This document shows positions 26,020-35,906 of a DNA stretch of 64,000 nucleotides, one piece after another; the first letter of the stretch is position 1, and each line of letters begins with the position of its first letter. Below the pieces are notes generated by a model that had not been told where the DNA came from, searched no databases, and was given only the letters and a program-made list of their open reading frames with translations. Source of the DNA: Halobaculum litoreum. GTDB lineage: Archaea; Halobacteriota; Halobacteria; Halobacteriales; Haloferacaceae. Where the stretch lies: contig NZ_CP126156.1 in the NCBI RefSeq assembly GCF_030127125.1, forward strand, positions 496,001 to 560,000, given 5' to 3'. A program made the translations under genes and the position numbers.

Positions 26020-26729
26020 CCCGGCGCGACCGCCACACCACGCCTACGCGGAGGCAGATCATCGCCGCGACCGCGACGACCGGTCTCGCGGGAGTCTCGG
26101 GCTGTCTCGGGTGGCTCGACGACACAGACGAGGACCCGCCGGGCGGGTGGCAGACCGAGGAGGTCACGACGGCCGCACCGACCGAGACGTTCAGCTTTCG
26201 AGAGGGGACCCGAACGCCGTACGCCGGGGTCGGGCAGATCTACGCCGGCGGGAACACGCTCGTCGCGATCTACTTCGACTACGCCCACCGACCGTCGATC
26301 CGGTGGTGGCGCGAGGAGTTCCCGAAGCTCTCGGACCTCCTCGCGGAGGACGCGTTCCGGCCCACGCTGTTGATGTACCCCGTGCCCGTCGACGAGTGGT
26401 CGATGCTCCTCCCGTGTGCGCTGTTCGAGGTGCGCGCCCGCGGCACCCGCGAGGACGCGTGGAGCTTCCACGAGGGGCTCGTCGCGGCGGCTCCCGACTA
26501 CTCGTTCGACCTCCTCGGCGACCTCGCCGCCGAAGTCGGCGTCGACGGCGACGCGGTCGTCGAGGCCGCGCGGTCGCGACGGCGGCGCAATCAGGCGACC
26601 TCCGACCGAGCCCTCGGACGCGACAGCGGCGTCGGCGCGGCCGACCTCCCGGCGTTCAGGTGGGGGACCGACCCGATCGACGCCGACTCCGCCGCGGGCC
26701 TGCGGGAGTTCGTCGAGCAGCACCGATAG
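26016..26729 (+). CDS. Tat lipoprotein, DsbA-like thioredoxin fold lacking the CXXC
   Basis: A 237-residue exported protein. TRRQIIAATATTGLAGVSGC combines a twin-arginine signal and lipobox (VSGC). The body resembles the DsbA/thioredoxin-like proteins of haloarchaea: the strand-helix segment LVAIYFDYAHRPSIRWWREE aligns with the place where relatives have FxDYxCPYCxxW. Here both cysteines are absent (HRPS). The helical DAWSFHEGLVAAAPDYSFDL insertion and VGVDGDAVVEAARS fit the DsbA helical domain and the post-insertion helix. The family call is by pattern only. It would not catalyse disulphide exchange by the normal route. Its ATG (26016) overlaps the stop of the CAP gene (ATGA), so the two are coupled. 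Confidence 0.65.
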   Translation: MTRRDRHTTPTRRQIIAATATTGLAGVSGCLGWLDDTDEDPPGGWQTEEVTTAAPTETFSFREGTRTPYAGVGQIYAGGNTLVAIYFDYAHRPSIRWWREEFPKLSDLLAEDAFRPTLLMYPVPVDEWSMLLPCALFEVRARGTREDAWSFHEGLVAAAPDYSFDLLGDLAAEVGVDGDAVVEAARSRRRRNQATSDRALGRDSGVGAADLPAFRWGTDPIDADSAAGLREFVEQHR

Positions 26730-26795
26730 GATACCCAGCGCGGGTCCGGCGCCCGCGTCGTGTTCACCACGGCGGCGCGTGGACTCCCTCGGGCG

Positions 26796-27983
26796 TCAGT
26801 TCTCGTCCGTCGGTCGCTCGGCGTGGTACTCGGTGTCGTACTCGCCGACATGCCCGTCGAGGCGGTCGGGGTTGATCCGGCCCCCCAGCAACATGAAGTC
26901 GAGCACCGTGCAGTACAGCATCGCCTCGACGACCGGCACCGCACGCGGCGGGAGCACCGGGTCGTGGCGCCCGACGACCTGCACCTGCTTCTCCTCGCCC
27001 GTCTCCCAGTCGACGGTGGTCTGCTCTTTCGGGATGGACGTGGGCGCGTGCCACGTCACCTCGCCGTAGATCGGTTCGCCGGTGGTGATGCCGCCCTGCA
27101 GGCCGCCGTGGTCGTTGCCGACGGGCACCGGGTCGCCCGCCTCGCTGACCACGTCGTCGCGGTCGCCCTCGTCGAACGCCCAGTCCTCGTTGCGGTCGAT
27201 GCCGGCGACCTCGCGTGCGTCGCGCCCGAGGCCGAACTCGAACGCCGTCGTCGCGGGGATGGACATCATCGCCTGCCCGAGCCGCGCGGGGACCGAGTCG
27301 AACCGCGGGGCGCCCAGCCCGCGCGGGACGCCGCGGGCCTCGAACTCGATGGCGCCGCCGATGGAGTCGCCCGCCTGCTGGTACTCGTCGATCAGCTCGC
27401 GCATCCGCTCGGCCGTCTCGGGGTGGGCACAGCGGACCTCGTTCTCCTCGCTGTGTTCGAGCAGCTCCTCGAACGTGACCTCGGGGGCGACGACGTCGCC
27501 GATCTGGTTGACGTGCGCCTTGATCTGCACGTCGTACTCGCTCTGGTCGATCACCGCCTTCGCGATGGCGCCCGCGGCGACCCAGTTCACCGTCTCGCGG
27601 GCCGACGAGCGACCGCCGCCACCCCAGTTGCGCGTGCCGAACTTCGCCGAGTAGGTGTAGTCGCCGTGGCTCGGCCGCGGGGCGGTGACGAACGGCTCGT
27701 ACTTGCCCGAGCGGGCGTCCTTGTTCTGGATCACCATCCCCACCGGCGTCCCCGTGGTGTAGCCGTCCTGGATCCCGGAGTTGATCGTCACCTCGTCCGG
27801 CTCGCCGCGGCTGGTCGTGATCATCGACTGCCCGGGCTTGCGCCGGTCCAACTCCCGCTGGATCCGTTCCTCGTCGAGTTCGACGCCCGCGGGCACCCCC
27901 GACACGGTACACCCCATCGCCTCGCCGTGGCTCTCGCCGTACGTCGTCAGCCGGAACAGCCGGCCGAACTCGTTCCCGTTCAT
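26796..27983 (-). CDS. aroC: Chorismate synthase
   Basis: Converts 5-enolpyruvylshikimate 3-phosphate to chorismate with reduced FMN, the last step of the shared aromatic pathway. 395 residues. The sequence MNGNEFGRLFRLTTYGESHG starts with the conserved histidine-containing N-terminus, followed by GVELDEERIQRELDRRKPGQ, RPSHGDYTYSAKFG, RETVNWVAAGAIAKAVI, DHGGLQGGITTGEPI and VVEAMLYCTVLDFMLLGG. All blocks are intact and in order. The start ATG at 27983 sits about 25 bases behind a TATA element on the minus strand. Monocistronic, although aroA lies 4 kb away on the same strand. Confidence 0.97.
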   Translation of the reverse strand: MNGNEFGRLFRLTTYGESHGEAMGCTVSGVPAGVELDEERIQRELDRRKPGQSMITTSRGEPDEVTINSGIQDGYTTGTPVGMVIQNKDARSGKYEPFVTAPRPSHGDYTYSAKFGTRNWGGGGRSSARETVNWVAAGAIAKAVIDQSEYDVQIKAHVNQIGDVVAPEVTFEELLEHSEENEVRCAHPETAERMRELIDEYQQAGDSIGGAIEFEARGVPRGLGAPRFDSVPARLGQAMMSIPATTAFEFGLGRDAREVAGIDRNEDWAFDEGDRDDVVSEAGDPVPVGNDHGGLQGGITTGEPIYGEVTWHAPTSIPKEQTTVDWETGEEKQVQVVGRHDPVLPPRAVPVVEAMLYCTVLDFMLLGGRINPDRLDGHVGEYDTEYHAERPTDEN

Positions 27984-28005
27984 GTGCGTGTTCGGTCGGT
28001 CGGCG

Positions 28006-28014
28006 GTATAAAAT
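28006..28014 (-). promoter_or_regulatory. TATA box of aroC
   Basis: Minus-strand ATTTTATACC, about 27 bases before the ATG at 27983, in a short AT-rich stretch. This fits a leaderless transcript. Confidence 0.6.
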
Positions 28015-28089
28015 GCGGCGAAGGGCCGAAGAACCGCCGGAGCGTCGCGGCGGCGCCCCCGCCGCGCTGCGCGGGTGAGCGGAGGGCGA

Positions 28090-29466
28090 TCAGCGCTCGC
28101 GCACCCGCATCCGCACCGGCACCGTCGGCCGCGTCGTGATGCTCGCCTCCAGATTCGCCTCCAGGTCGGCCGGCTCGACGACCTCGAACGACCGCCGGCG
28201 CAGCACCGTCGCCAGCACCAGCTTCGCCTCCAGCAGCGCGAAGCGGTCGCCGACACAGCGGCGCGGGCCCGACGCGAACGGGAAGTACGCCAGCGGGTGG
28301 AGCGCCGACTCCATCTCGTCGGTCCAGCGCTCGGGCCGGAACTCGTGGGGGGCGTCGTAGTGGTCGGGGTCGCGGTGGACGATCCACTGGCTCAACGACA
28401 CCGGCGTCCCCGCGGGCACCTCGTAGCCGCCGAGCACGACGTCCTCGGTCGGCTCCCGGAGGATGCCGTGCACCGGCGGGAGGATCCGCATCGACTCGGT
28501 GACGACCTTGTCGAGGTACTCGAGGTCGCGGACGCTGTCGAAGCCGGCCGGCTCCTCGCCGAGTTCCGCCTCCAGCTCGGCGAGCAGTTTCTCCTCCACC
28601 TCGGGGTGGCGCGCGAGCAGGTGGAGCGTGAACGTGAGCGACAGCGCCGTCGTCTCGTGGCCCGCGAGGAGGAGCGTCTTCACCTCGTCGCGCACCTGGT
28701 CGGCGCCCATCCGCTCGCCCTCCTCGTCGACGGCCGTCAGCAGCGCCGACACGACGTCGGCCTCCGGCTCCACGTCGCCCTCGCGCAGCGCCCGCCGCTT
28801 CTCGTCGACCAACTCGTCGACGATCAGGTCGAGGGACGCGACCGCCTCCCGGAGCCGCTCGCGGCTCGGCGTCGGCACCGCCGCCGGGAGCAGGTCGACC
28901 AGGCTCGCCCCGGCGGACGCCTCCATGACGGTGTCGAGCGCGCCGCCGATCGCGGGGGTGCGGTCGCGGATGTCGACGCCCATCAGCGCGCGGGCGACGA
29001 TCTCCAGCGTCAGCTCCATCATGTCGCGGTGGACGTTCCGGACCGCGCCGTCGTCCCACCGGTCGACCGCGCGGTCGGTCGTCTCGACCATCATGTCGGC
29101 GTAGCCCGCGATCCGCTTCGGCGTGAACGCGGGCTGGATGAGGTGGCGCTGGCGCCGCCAGAACTCCCCCTCGCTGTTGAGCAGGCCGTTGCCGAGCACC
29201 GGACGGAGCTGCTGTTGGAACAGCTCCCCCTTGACGAACGTCTCGTTCTCGGTGACGAGCACCTGCTGGACCACGTCGGGGTCGGTCACGAGGAAGATGT
29301 CCTGTCCGAGCACCCGATACCGGGCGACGCCGCCGTGTTCGGCGGCGACGCGGTCGCGGAACGCGAAGAAGTCCCGACTGTTCTCCAGGTACGACCCGAG
29401 GACGGGGAGCCCGTCCGGGCCGGGCACCGCCTCGAACGGCAACGCCGTCTCCGCAGTGTCGCTCAT
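28090..29466 (-). CDS. Cytochrome P450 (CYP) monooxygenase
   Basis: A 458-residue soluble P450. The I-helix oxygen-binding motif is AGHETT (H270-T273), the K-helix ExxR is in VVTESMRILP, and the heme-thiolate cysteine is C404 in FPFASGPRRCVGDRFA. The N-terminal proline-rich GPDGLPVLGSYLENSRDFF and the C-terminal beta region (TTRPTVPVRMRV) are normal. No membrane anchor is present. The redox partner is not adjacent; haloarchaeal ferredoxins probably serve. Substrate unknown; related haloarchaeal P450s have been linked to carotenoid or fatty-acid oxidation, but nothing nearby supports that here. ATG start at 29466. Confidence 0.94.
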   Translation of the reverse strand: MSDTAETALPFEAVPGPDGLPVLGSYLENSRDFFAFRDRVAAEHGGVARYRVLGQDIFLVTDPDVVQQVLVTENETFVKGELFQQQLRPVLGNGLLNSEGEFWRRQRHLIQPAFTPKRIAGYADMMVETTDRAVDRWDDGAVRNVHRDMMELTLEIVARALMGVDIRDRTPAIGGALDTVMEASAGASLVDLLPAAVPTPSRERLREAVASLDLIVDELVDEKRRALREGDVEPEADVVSALLTAVDEEGERMGADQVRDEVKTLLLAGHETTALSLTFTLHLLARHPEVEEKLLAELEAELGEEPAGFDSVRDLEYLDKVVTESMRILPPVHGILREPTEDVVLGGYEVPAGTPVSLSQWIVHRDPDHYDAPHEFRPERWTDEMESALHPLAYFPFASGPRRCVGDRFALLEAKLVLATVLRRRSFEVVEPADLEANLEASITTRPTVPVRMRVRER

Positions 29467-29578
29467 ACGGGTGGGTTCGTGTCGGTCGACATAGCCGTTG
29501 GTGAACCCGGGCTCGGTTCCGCGCGGTTGCCGCGCCCCGAGGGGTCGGCCGGGGGCCCCCGACGGGGGCGGCCGCCGG

Positions 29579-30772
29579 TCAGAACGCCGCGTCCAACACG
29601 GCCCGCGCGTCAGCGACGGTCAGGTCGTACCCGGCGGGCGCGTACGACAGCAGCGAGTCCGCGGCGGCGACGCGTGCGGCCTCGTCGAGCCCCGCCTCGT
29701 CGACGCCGTCGACCGCCGACAGCGACCCCGGCAGGTCGAGCGCGTCGCGCACCCGTTCGACCTCGGCGACGGCGCCCTCGACGGAGTCGGCGTCGAACGC
29801 CGCCGCGAGCAGCGAGAGGTCGACGCCGGCGTCCGCCATCGCCCGGAGCGCGTGCGGGGCGACGGCCGCGTGGGCCAGGCCCTGCTGGATGCCGAAGGCG
29901 TCGCGCAGGCCGTGGCCGAACGCGTGGATCACGTTGATCGTCATGTCGCCGGGCCGCGAGATGCCGTACTGCGCGAGGATCACCCCCGCGACCGCGCGGT
30001 CCATCGCCGCCGGGTCGTCCGTCATCGCCGGGAGACCGTCGGCGAGGAGCCGGATCGCCCGGGTCGCCGTCGCGTCGGTCACCGCCGTCCGCGTGCCGGC
30101 GTACAGCGACTCCACCGCCTTGTCGAAGCCGTTCATCGCCGAGCCGGCCAGCACGCCCGCGGGCGTCGTCTCGAACAGCGCGGGGTCGTACCACAGCGCC
30201 GTCGGCATCAGCGCCGCGCCGCCGACGCCGGTCGACACCGTCTCCGTGCCGCCGGCGCCGTCGTCGACCTCGGCGGTGATGCCGGCGATCACCGACAGGT
30301 CGGCGCCCGCGAGCGTCGTCGGCACCGGGAACAGCGGGGTCAGCCCCGCCGGGTCGTCGGGGGTCGCGATGCCGCCCGTCTCGGCCACCTCGGCGCGGGC
30401 GTCGGCGAGCGACAGGCCGCGCGCGCGCAGCACCGACGCCACCGTCGCCACGTCGAGGCTGGAGCCGCCGCCGACCGGGACGACCGCGTCCGCCCCGAGG
30501 GCGTCCGCGCGCTCGACGACCCGGGCCGCCTCCCGGAGCCGCTTGTCCGGGGTCGTGCCGGCGAACACCTCCGCGAGGCGGTCGCCGAGGCCGCCCTCGA
30601 TCGGCTCCATCAGGTCGGCGTTGGCGGCGACGTTCGAGCCGCAGACGACGAGCGCGGTGTCGAGCCCGCGGTCGGCGAGCGCGTCGCCGAGGCCGTCGAC
30701 CGCGCCCCGCCCGTAGCGGATCGCGCCGGGGTCGTAGTCGAACGCGAACGGCGGCGTGTCGAGGTCGGTCAT
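29579..30772 (-). CDS. Iron-containing alcohol dehydrogenase family protein
   Basis: A 397-residue NAD(P)-dependent dehydrogenase of the Fe-ADH superfamily. The dinucleotide block is VVPVGGGSSLDVATVASVL, then PTTLAGADLSVIA, the metal region beginning AMNGFDKAVESLY and MTINVIHAFGHGLRDAFG, with the last segment IQQGLAHAAVAPH. In classic members the last ligand is a histidine in xHG; here the equivalent reads QQG, so metal binding may differ. The ATG at 30772 gives MTDLDTPPFAFDYDPGAIRYG. It lies beside the P450 gene in the same direction; a joint role in alcohol/aldehyde oxidation is only a guess. Confidence 0.88.
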   Translation of the reverse strand: MTDLDTPPFAFDYDPGAIRYGRGAVDGLGDALADRGLDTALVVCGSNVAANADLMEPIEGGLGDRLAEVFAGTTPDKRLREAARVVERADALGADAVVPVGGGSSLDVATVASVLRARGLSLADARAEVAETGGIATPDDPAGLTPLFPVPTTLAGADLSVIAGITAEVDDGAGGTETVSTGVGGAALMPTALWYDPALFETTPAGVLAGSAMNGFDKAVESLYAGTRTAVTDATATRAIRLLADGLPAMTDDPAAMDRAVAGVILAQYGISRPGDMTINVIHAFGHGLRDAFGIQQGLAHAAVAPHALRAMADAGVDLSLLAAAFDADSVEGAVAEVERVRDALDLPGSLSAVDGVDEAGLDEAARVAAADSLLSYAPAGYDLTVADARAVLDAAF

Positions 30773-31001
30773 ACGGCTCGCCTCGCGCGCCCCGGCGAAA
30801 ACGGCATCGGCGGCGGAACCGTCCCGCACCGAGGGCGGACCCGCCCCGGACGCGCGACACGGCGCCGGAACGGCCGGAACCGGGCCCCGACCGCCCGACC
30901 GGCGACGGTCGGACGTGTGTCGACAAACGTGTTTATGTACCGTAATATTGAAACTAAATCTTTGCCTAGTGTTATCGACCGTGGCGTGGTATCGGACGCC
31001 G

Positions 31002-31977
31002 ATGACCGAACTCGACCGGCTCGACGAGCGCGTTGCGGACGCGACCGCGGTGTTGGTCGTGGCGCCGTCGGGGTCGGTTCCGGACGGGGACGTGTGCACC
31101 GACCTCCTCGCGGGCGACGACCCGACGGCGGGGTGCGTGTTGAGCGTGACCGCGTCGATCGCCCCGGACGACCGGCTCGCGCTGTGGCAGGGCGCCGTCG
31201 GCGACCGCCGGCCGCGACGCGCGGCGGTCGTCGACGCCCGGTCGGGGAGGCCGGCGGCTCGACGTCGGTGTCGGCCGACCCCGCCGTCTCGCTCGACGTC
31301 CTCCCGCCGACGGCGACGGCGATGGACCTCGGGATGGCCGTCGCCCGCCGGCTGGGCGCGTGGACCGAGGACCCCGGGCCGACCCGGCTGTGTCTCCACG
31401 CCGTGGAGACGCTGGTCGAGCGGTACGACCCGCGGGAACTCGAGCACCTGCTCGGCGGGCTCAACACGCTGTGTGCGGCCGACGACGTCGCCGCCCACCA
31501 CCACCTCGACGCGGGCGACGTGGGCGCCGGCGTGGTGGCGGACATCGCGCCCCTGTACGACGTCGTCGCCCGATACGACGGGGACGGGTGGACGGTCGGC
31601 CCGCCGTCGGCGGTGGTCGACACGGCCGACGGCTCCGCCGCCGCCGCCGCGGGGTCGCCCCCGTCCGCCGACGTTGACGAGGTGCTCGACCTCGTCGCGC
31701 ACCCGCACCGGCGGGCGCTGTTGGCCGAGCTGGTCGAGCGGGCGGGCGGCGACGGGACCGCGGCGCTGTCGTTCGACGCCGCGGTGACGACGGTTCGCGA
31801 GCGGGCGAGCGCGGACGACGCTCGGCGGATCGGGATCGCCCTCCACCACGTCCACCTGCCGAAGCTCGCCGCGGCGGGGTCGTCGCGTTCGACGCCGACG
31901 CGGGCGTCGTCCGCTACCGACGGGACCCGGGCGTCGAGGCGCTGCTGCGGGCGGCCCGGCGACTCCGCACCGACTGA
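31002..31977 (+). CDS. DUF7504-like regulator with C-terminal winged-helix domain (two frameshifts)
   Basis: 325 residues after restoring one G near 31243 and one G near 31874. The N-terminal RecA-like but Walker-less domain (DATAVLVVAPSGSVPDGDVC, DRLALWQGAVGDRRPR, LHAVETLVERYDPRELEHLL) resembles the degenerate KaiC-like proteins of haloarchaea. The C-terminal SADVDEVLDLVAHPHRRALL plus ALHHVHLPKLAAAG and RYRRDPGVEALL is the DUF7344-type winged helix. It is likely a transcriptional regulator or signal-responsive adaptor; the ligand is unknown. An AT-rich promoter (GTTTATGTACCGTAATATTG) precedes the ATG by about 60 bases. It is divergent from the Fe-ADH gene. Confidence 0.7.
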
Positions 31978-32016
31978 CCGACAGGCGGACACCGGCACCG
32001 CCGGTCCCTCACCGAC

Positions 32017-33308
32017 CTACTCGACGGAGACGGCCGCCCCGAGGTCGGCCATCGTCCCGAAGAAGCCGGGGAACGACACGTCGACGTGTTCGGCGCCGGT
32101 GACGGTCGTCTCGCCGTCGGCGACGAGCCCCGCGACCGTCAGCGCCATCACGAGGCGGTGGTCGCCGCGGCCGTGGACCGTCGCGCCGTGCAGCGTCGAG
32201 GCGTCCCCGTGGACCGTCAGCGAGTCCTGTCGCTCGGTGACGCGGGCGCCCATCGCCTCCAGCGACTCCGCCATGGCGGCGACGCGGTCGGTCTCCTTGT
32301 AGCGGACGTGCTCGGCGTTCGCGATGCGCGTCTCGCCGTCGGCGACCGCGCCGAGCACGGCGATCGTCGGGAGCAGGTCGGGCGTGTCGCCGACGTCGAC
32401 CTCGACGCCCGAGAGGTCGCCGCCGCGGACGACGATCTCGCCGGCGGCCTCGTCCCAGTCGACGGCGGCGCCCATCCGGTCGAGCACGTCGACGATCGCC
32501 GAGTCGCCCTGCGCGCTCGGGCGGGCGCCCTCGACGACGACCGCCTCCCCGTCCGCCGGGGCGACGGCGCCGGCCGCGAGGAGGTACGACATCGACGAGA
32601 AGTCGCCCGGCACCGCGTACTCGTCGGCGGCGTACGTCTGCCCGCCGGGGACGCGGAACCCGGCGGCCGTGCGCTCGGTGTCGACGCCGAAGTCGGCGAG
32701 CACCTCGCGGGTGATCTCGACGTACGGCGCGGACTTCAGCTCGGTTTCGAGCTCGACGGTCACCCCGTCGTCGGTGACGGCGCCGGCCATGAGGAGGGCG
32801 GTGACGAACTGCGAGGAGACGTCGCCGGGGATGGCGACCTCGCCCCCGCCCATCGCGTCGCCGACGACGAGCGGCGCTTGCCCGTTGTGCCGCGTCGACT
32901 CGGCCCGGCCGCCGAGGTCGTCGACGGCGTCGAGGAGCGCCCCTGCGGGCGCGAGCGGAGCGAGTCGTCGCCCGTGAGGACGGCGAGCCCCTCGGTCAGC
33001 CCGGCGGCGGCCGTGACGAGCCGCATCGTCGTCCCCGAGTTCGCGCAGTCGACCACGTCGTCGGGGGTGGCGGGGCGGCCGTCGAACCCGTCGACCGTGA
33101 CGGCGCTGGCGTCGTCGGCCCAGTCGACGGCGCCGCCGAACGCGGCGACGGCGCGGCCGGTCGCGCGCGGGTCCGCCGAGTCGAGCGGGTCGGTGACGAC
33201 CGTGCCCTCGCCGTAGCCCGCGGCGAGGATCGCGCGGTGGGTGTAGCTCTTCGACGGCGGGGCGCGGGCGCGGCCGGCGACGCGAGACGGGGAGACGTGA
33301 GCGTCCAT
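32017..33308 (-). CDS. aroA: 3-phosphoshikimate 1-carboxyvinyltransferase (one frameshift)
   Basis: EPSP synthase: shikimate 3-phosphate + PEP to EPSP. 430 residues after restoring one G near 32942, between [10 protein letters not shown] and the following [11 protein letters not shown]. Substrate-binding blocks are [16 protein letters not shown] at the N-terminus, [46 protein letters not shown], and the late [19 protein letters not shown], followed by [11 protein letters not shown]. All are intact apart from the single-base shift, which lies in a run of Gs. The start ATG at 33308 gives [12 protein letters not shown]. The gene is essential for aromatic synthesis, so the shift is probably a sequence error. 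Confidence 0.93.
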
Positions 33309-33406
33309 GCTCCGACCGTGCGCTCGCCGGGGCAAGTGTGTACCGACCGCGACAGCCGTTGCTGGTCCGCGTGGTCGGCTCGAGAACGGAGCGGGGTCGT
33401 CGTCGG

Positions 33407-33733
33407 TCAGTCGGTTCGGGGCGCGAGCGTCAACACGCCGTCGCTACACACCGTCACCTTGCACTCGAGGTACTCGAACGTCACCTCGGCCCAGTGCGTC
33501 GCGGACGGGCGGCCGCTCCCGACGACCGCGTCGAGCGCGTCCGGGTCGATCGCGTTCGCCAACGGCTCCATCGTCGCCGGGTCCCTGTCGGTCGCCTCCG
33601 CGACGGCGCGGGCTACGTCGACCGAGATCTCGCCGACCGTCGGGTCGAACGTGCTGTACTGCACCTCGGCGTCGCCGGCGCTCGCGCCCGCCCCCTGTGA
33701 GGTCGATCCGGTCGTGGTGTCTCCTGTCCTCAT
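33407..33733 (-). CDS. HalOD1-type output domain protein
   Basis: A 108-residue stand-alone HalOD1 domain: [21 protein letters not shown], the proline- and acid-rich [20 protein letters not shown], then [20 protein letters not shown]. HalOD1 domains are haloarchaeal signal-output modules, often with response regulators or alone next to HTH proteins. A Ser/Thr/Gly-rich N-terminus of about 20 residues precedes the domain. The bacterioopsin-activator-like regulator just upstream on the same strand is a likely functional neighbour, although a 62-base AT-containing gap suggests an own promoter. Confidence 0.8.
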   Translation of the reverse strand: MRTGDTTTGSTSQGAGASAGDAEVQYSTFDPTVGEISVDVARAVAEATDRDPATMEPLANAIDPDALDAVVGSGRPSATHWAEVTFEYLECKVTVCSDGVLTLAPRTD

Positions 33734-33795
33734 CCCTATCCCACCGGACTCCGGTACCGGGCATGGCTCTCACCCCTGACTATGTAACGGGGTAC

Positions 33796-34449
33796 TTATC
33801 CGAACTCGGCCGCCTCGGCGCCGAGTTCGTGCTCCAACAGGTTGCGCGTCCCCCGCCGCAGGCGTTCGGCCAGCGACTGCCGGGAGATGTCGAGCAGCCC
33901 CGCCACGTCCTCCAGCGTCGCCGTCCGCGGGCTGTCGTAGTAGCCGGCCGCGAACGCGGCCGAGAGCGCCTCCCGCTGGGCGTCGGTCAGCGTCGTCTCC
34001 GCGCCCGGGAGGACGTCCTCGGTGAGCGACTCCAGTCGGAGGCGGATGTCGCGCTCGGCGCAGAAGCGCTGGAACTCCCCCAGCGCACCGTGTTTCTCGC
34101 TCCGGACGTCGAACGTCCACCGGCCGCCCCGCCCCGTCCCGGACAGCAGGGTCAGCCCGGACTCGATGAACCCGGTCACCACCCCGCCCTCGATGAGCCG
34201 GAACGTACACCGGTACAGGAGGGTGTCGTCGACCTCGTCGACCAGACTCACCTCCTCGACGTACTCGGTCCCGGCGACGGCCTCGGCGACCTCCTCGGCG
34301 GTCGCGCTGTGGACCCAGAAGTACGGCACGGCGGCCTCCGCCGTCGGGATGACCCGTTCGAGTTCGACCACCGCCTCGGGGAGCCCGGTGAGCGCGCGCC
34401 CCAACTCGAAGTCGTCCTCGTCGATACTGATCCGCGCGAGCACGCTCAT
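33796..34449 (-). CDS. Bacterioopsin-activator-like HTH regulator
   Basis: A 217-residue one-component regulator of the bat-related type. The N-terminal sensory half (MSVLARISIDEDDFELGRAL, VPYFWVHSATAEEVAEAVAG, RCTFRLIEGGVVTGFIE) is the GAF/bat-associated ligand domain. The C-terminal HTH_10 begins TLTDAQREALSAAFAAGYYD and continues ATLEDVAGLLDISRQSLAE followed by RLRRGTRNLLEHEL. The pattern DAQxEAL..A...GYYD..R is the haloarchaeal HTH_10 hallmark. The target genes and signal are unknown; its neighbour is a HalOD1 protein. ATG start at 34449 behind an AT-rich promoter. Confidence 0.92.
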   Translation of the reverse strand: MSVLARISIDEDDFELGRALTGLPEAVVELERVIPTAEAAVPYFWVHSATAEEVAEAVAGTEYVEEVSLVDEVDDTLLYRCTFRLIEGGVVTGFIESGLTLLSGTGRGGRWTFDVRSEKHGALGEFQRFCAERDIRLRLESLTEDVLPGAETTLTDAQREALSAAFAAGYYDSPRTATLEDVAGLLDISRQSLAERLRRGTRNLLEHELGAEAAEFG

Positions 34450-34658
34450 GGGGGCCGTATGCGATACCGGCGATTGAACTTGCCGGCGAATACGCCCGTT
34501 ATCAGTCGTAAAGGCGGCTGTTGCGTCCGTTTAGCGATCGGTCTGATCTCCGTCGTCGTCGCCGCACGGTCCTCCCTCGCCCCGCCCGCCGCCGCCCGCC
34601 CCCGGCCGCGTTCCCCGCGACGAAAACGCCTATCCCGGCCGTCGTCCCACGGTCGGAC

Positions 34659-35852
34659 ATGACACGCGACCGCTCGGCGCTCGACGACCTGCTCGCGGCG
34701 GCCGGCGACGACGCCTACTGCATCGAGGCCGGCAGCGCCGACTCGAACCAGCTGTACCTCTCGGGGTTCGACGCGCCGGACCCGTTCTTCACCGCCTACA
34801 CCGGCGACGAACTCGCCGTGCTCGTCTCCGGGCTGGAGTACGGCCGCGCTCGCAAGGAGTCGCACGCCGACACGGTCGCCCGGCTGTCGTCGTACGACTA
34901 CGCGACCCGCGCCGCCGACGAGGGGCGGGCGACGGCGCTGGCGGGCGTGTACGCCGACTTCCTCGCCGACTTGGGCGTCGAGTCGACGCTGGTGCCCGAG
35001 CGGTTCCCCGTCGGCGTCGCCGACGGCCTGCGCGACCACGGCGTCGCCGTCGACGTGGACCGCGACGACGTCGTCGAGACGCTCCGCGCGACGAAGACCG
35101 ACGAGGAAGCCGACGCGGTGCGCCGCGCCACCGCGGCCAACGAGGCCGCGATGGCGGCCGCCGAGGACCTGATCGCCGACGCCGACGTCGCCGCCGACGG
35201 GACGCTCCTGCTCGCGGACGACGCCGGCGAGGCGACCCTGACGAGCGAGCGCGTGAAGGAGGCGATCGAGGTGACGCTGCTGCGCCACGGCTGCGCGCTC
35301 GACGAGACCATCGTCGCCTGCGGCGCCGACGCGGCCGACCCCCACGACCGCGGGAGCGGCCCGCTGGCGGCGGGCGAGCCGATCATCGTCGACATCTTCC
35401 CCCGCGAGAAGGCGAGCAAGTACCACTCCGACATGACGCGCACGTTCTCGAAGGGGGCGCCGAGCGACACCGTCGCCGAGTGGTTCGACCTGACCCACGA
35501 GGCGCTCGACGCCGCGCTCGACGCCGTCGAGCCCGGCGCCACGGGCGCGGACGTGCACGCCGCCGCCTGCGAGGTGTACGAGGACGCCGGCCACCCGACG
35601 CTGCGCGCCGACCCCGACACGGAGACGGGGTTCATCCACTCGACGGGCCACGGCGTCGGGCTCGACGTCCACGAACAGCCCGGGCTCAACCCCCGCGGGG
35701 GCGAGCTGGAGGCGGGACAGGTGATCACGGTCGAGCCGGGGCTGTACGACCCCGAGGTCGGCGGCGTCCGCATCGAGGACATCGTGATCGTCACCGAGGA
35801 CGGCTACGAGAACCTCACCGGGGACTACCCGGTCGAGCTGGTCGTCGAATGA
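34659..35852 (+). CDS. M24-family Xaa-Pro-type aminopeptidase
   Basis: A 397-residue metallopeptidase of the pita-bread fold. The N-terminal domain is followed by the catalytic domain: [20 protein letters not shown] (first Asp metal ligand), DMTRTFSKG (second), [20 protein letters not shown] (His), [20 protein letters not shown] (Glu ligands). This is the five-ligand dinuclear site. It releases N-terminal residues before proline or a related X-Pro dipeptide. The start is the ATG at 34659 ([20 protein letters not shown]); upstream in-frame starts would give a low-complexity arginine/proline N-terminus. It is alone on its strand at the 5' side; the next gene begins 54 bases downstream. Confidence 0.93.
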   Translation: MTRDRSALDDLLAAAGDDAYCIEAGSADSNQLYLSGFDAPDPFFTAYTGDELAVLVSGLEYGRARKESHADTVARLSSYDYATRAADEGRATALAGVYADFLADLGVESTLVPERFPVGVADGLRDHGVAVDVDRDDVVETLRATKTDEEADAVRRATAANEAAMAAAEDLIADADVAADGTLLLADDAGEATLTSERVKEAIEVTLLRHGCALDETIVACGADAADPHDRGSGPLAAGEPIIVDIFPREKASKYHSDMTRTFSKGAPSDTVAEWFDLTHEALDAALDAVEPGATGADVHAAACEVYEDAGHPTLRADPDTETGFIHSTGHGVGLDVHEQPGLNPRGGELEAGQVITVEPGLYDPEVGGVRIEDIVIVTEDGYENLTGDYPVELVVE

Positions 35853-35906
35853 CCGCGACGCCCGACCGCCGACGCGGCTTTGCGCCCCGCGACCGTACGG
35901 GCGGCC

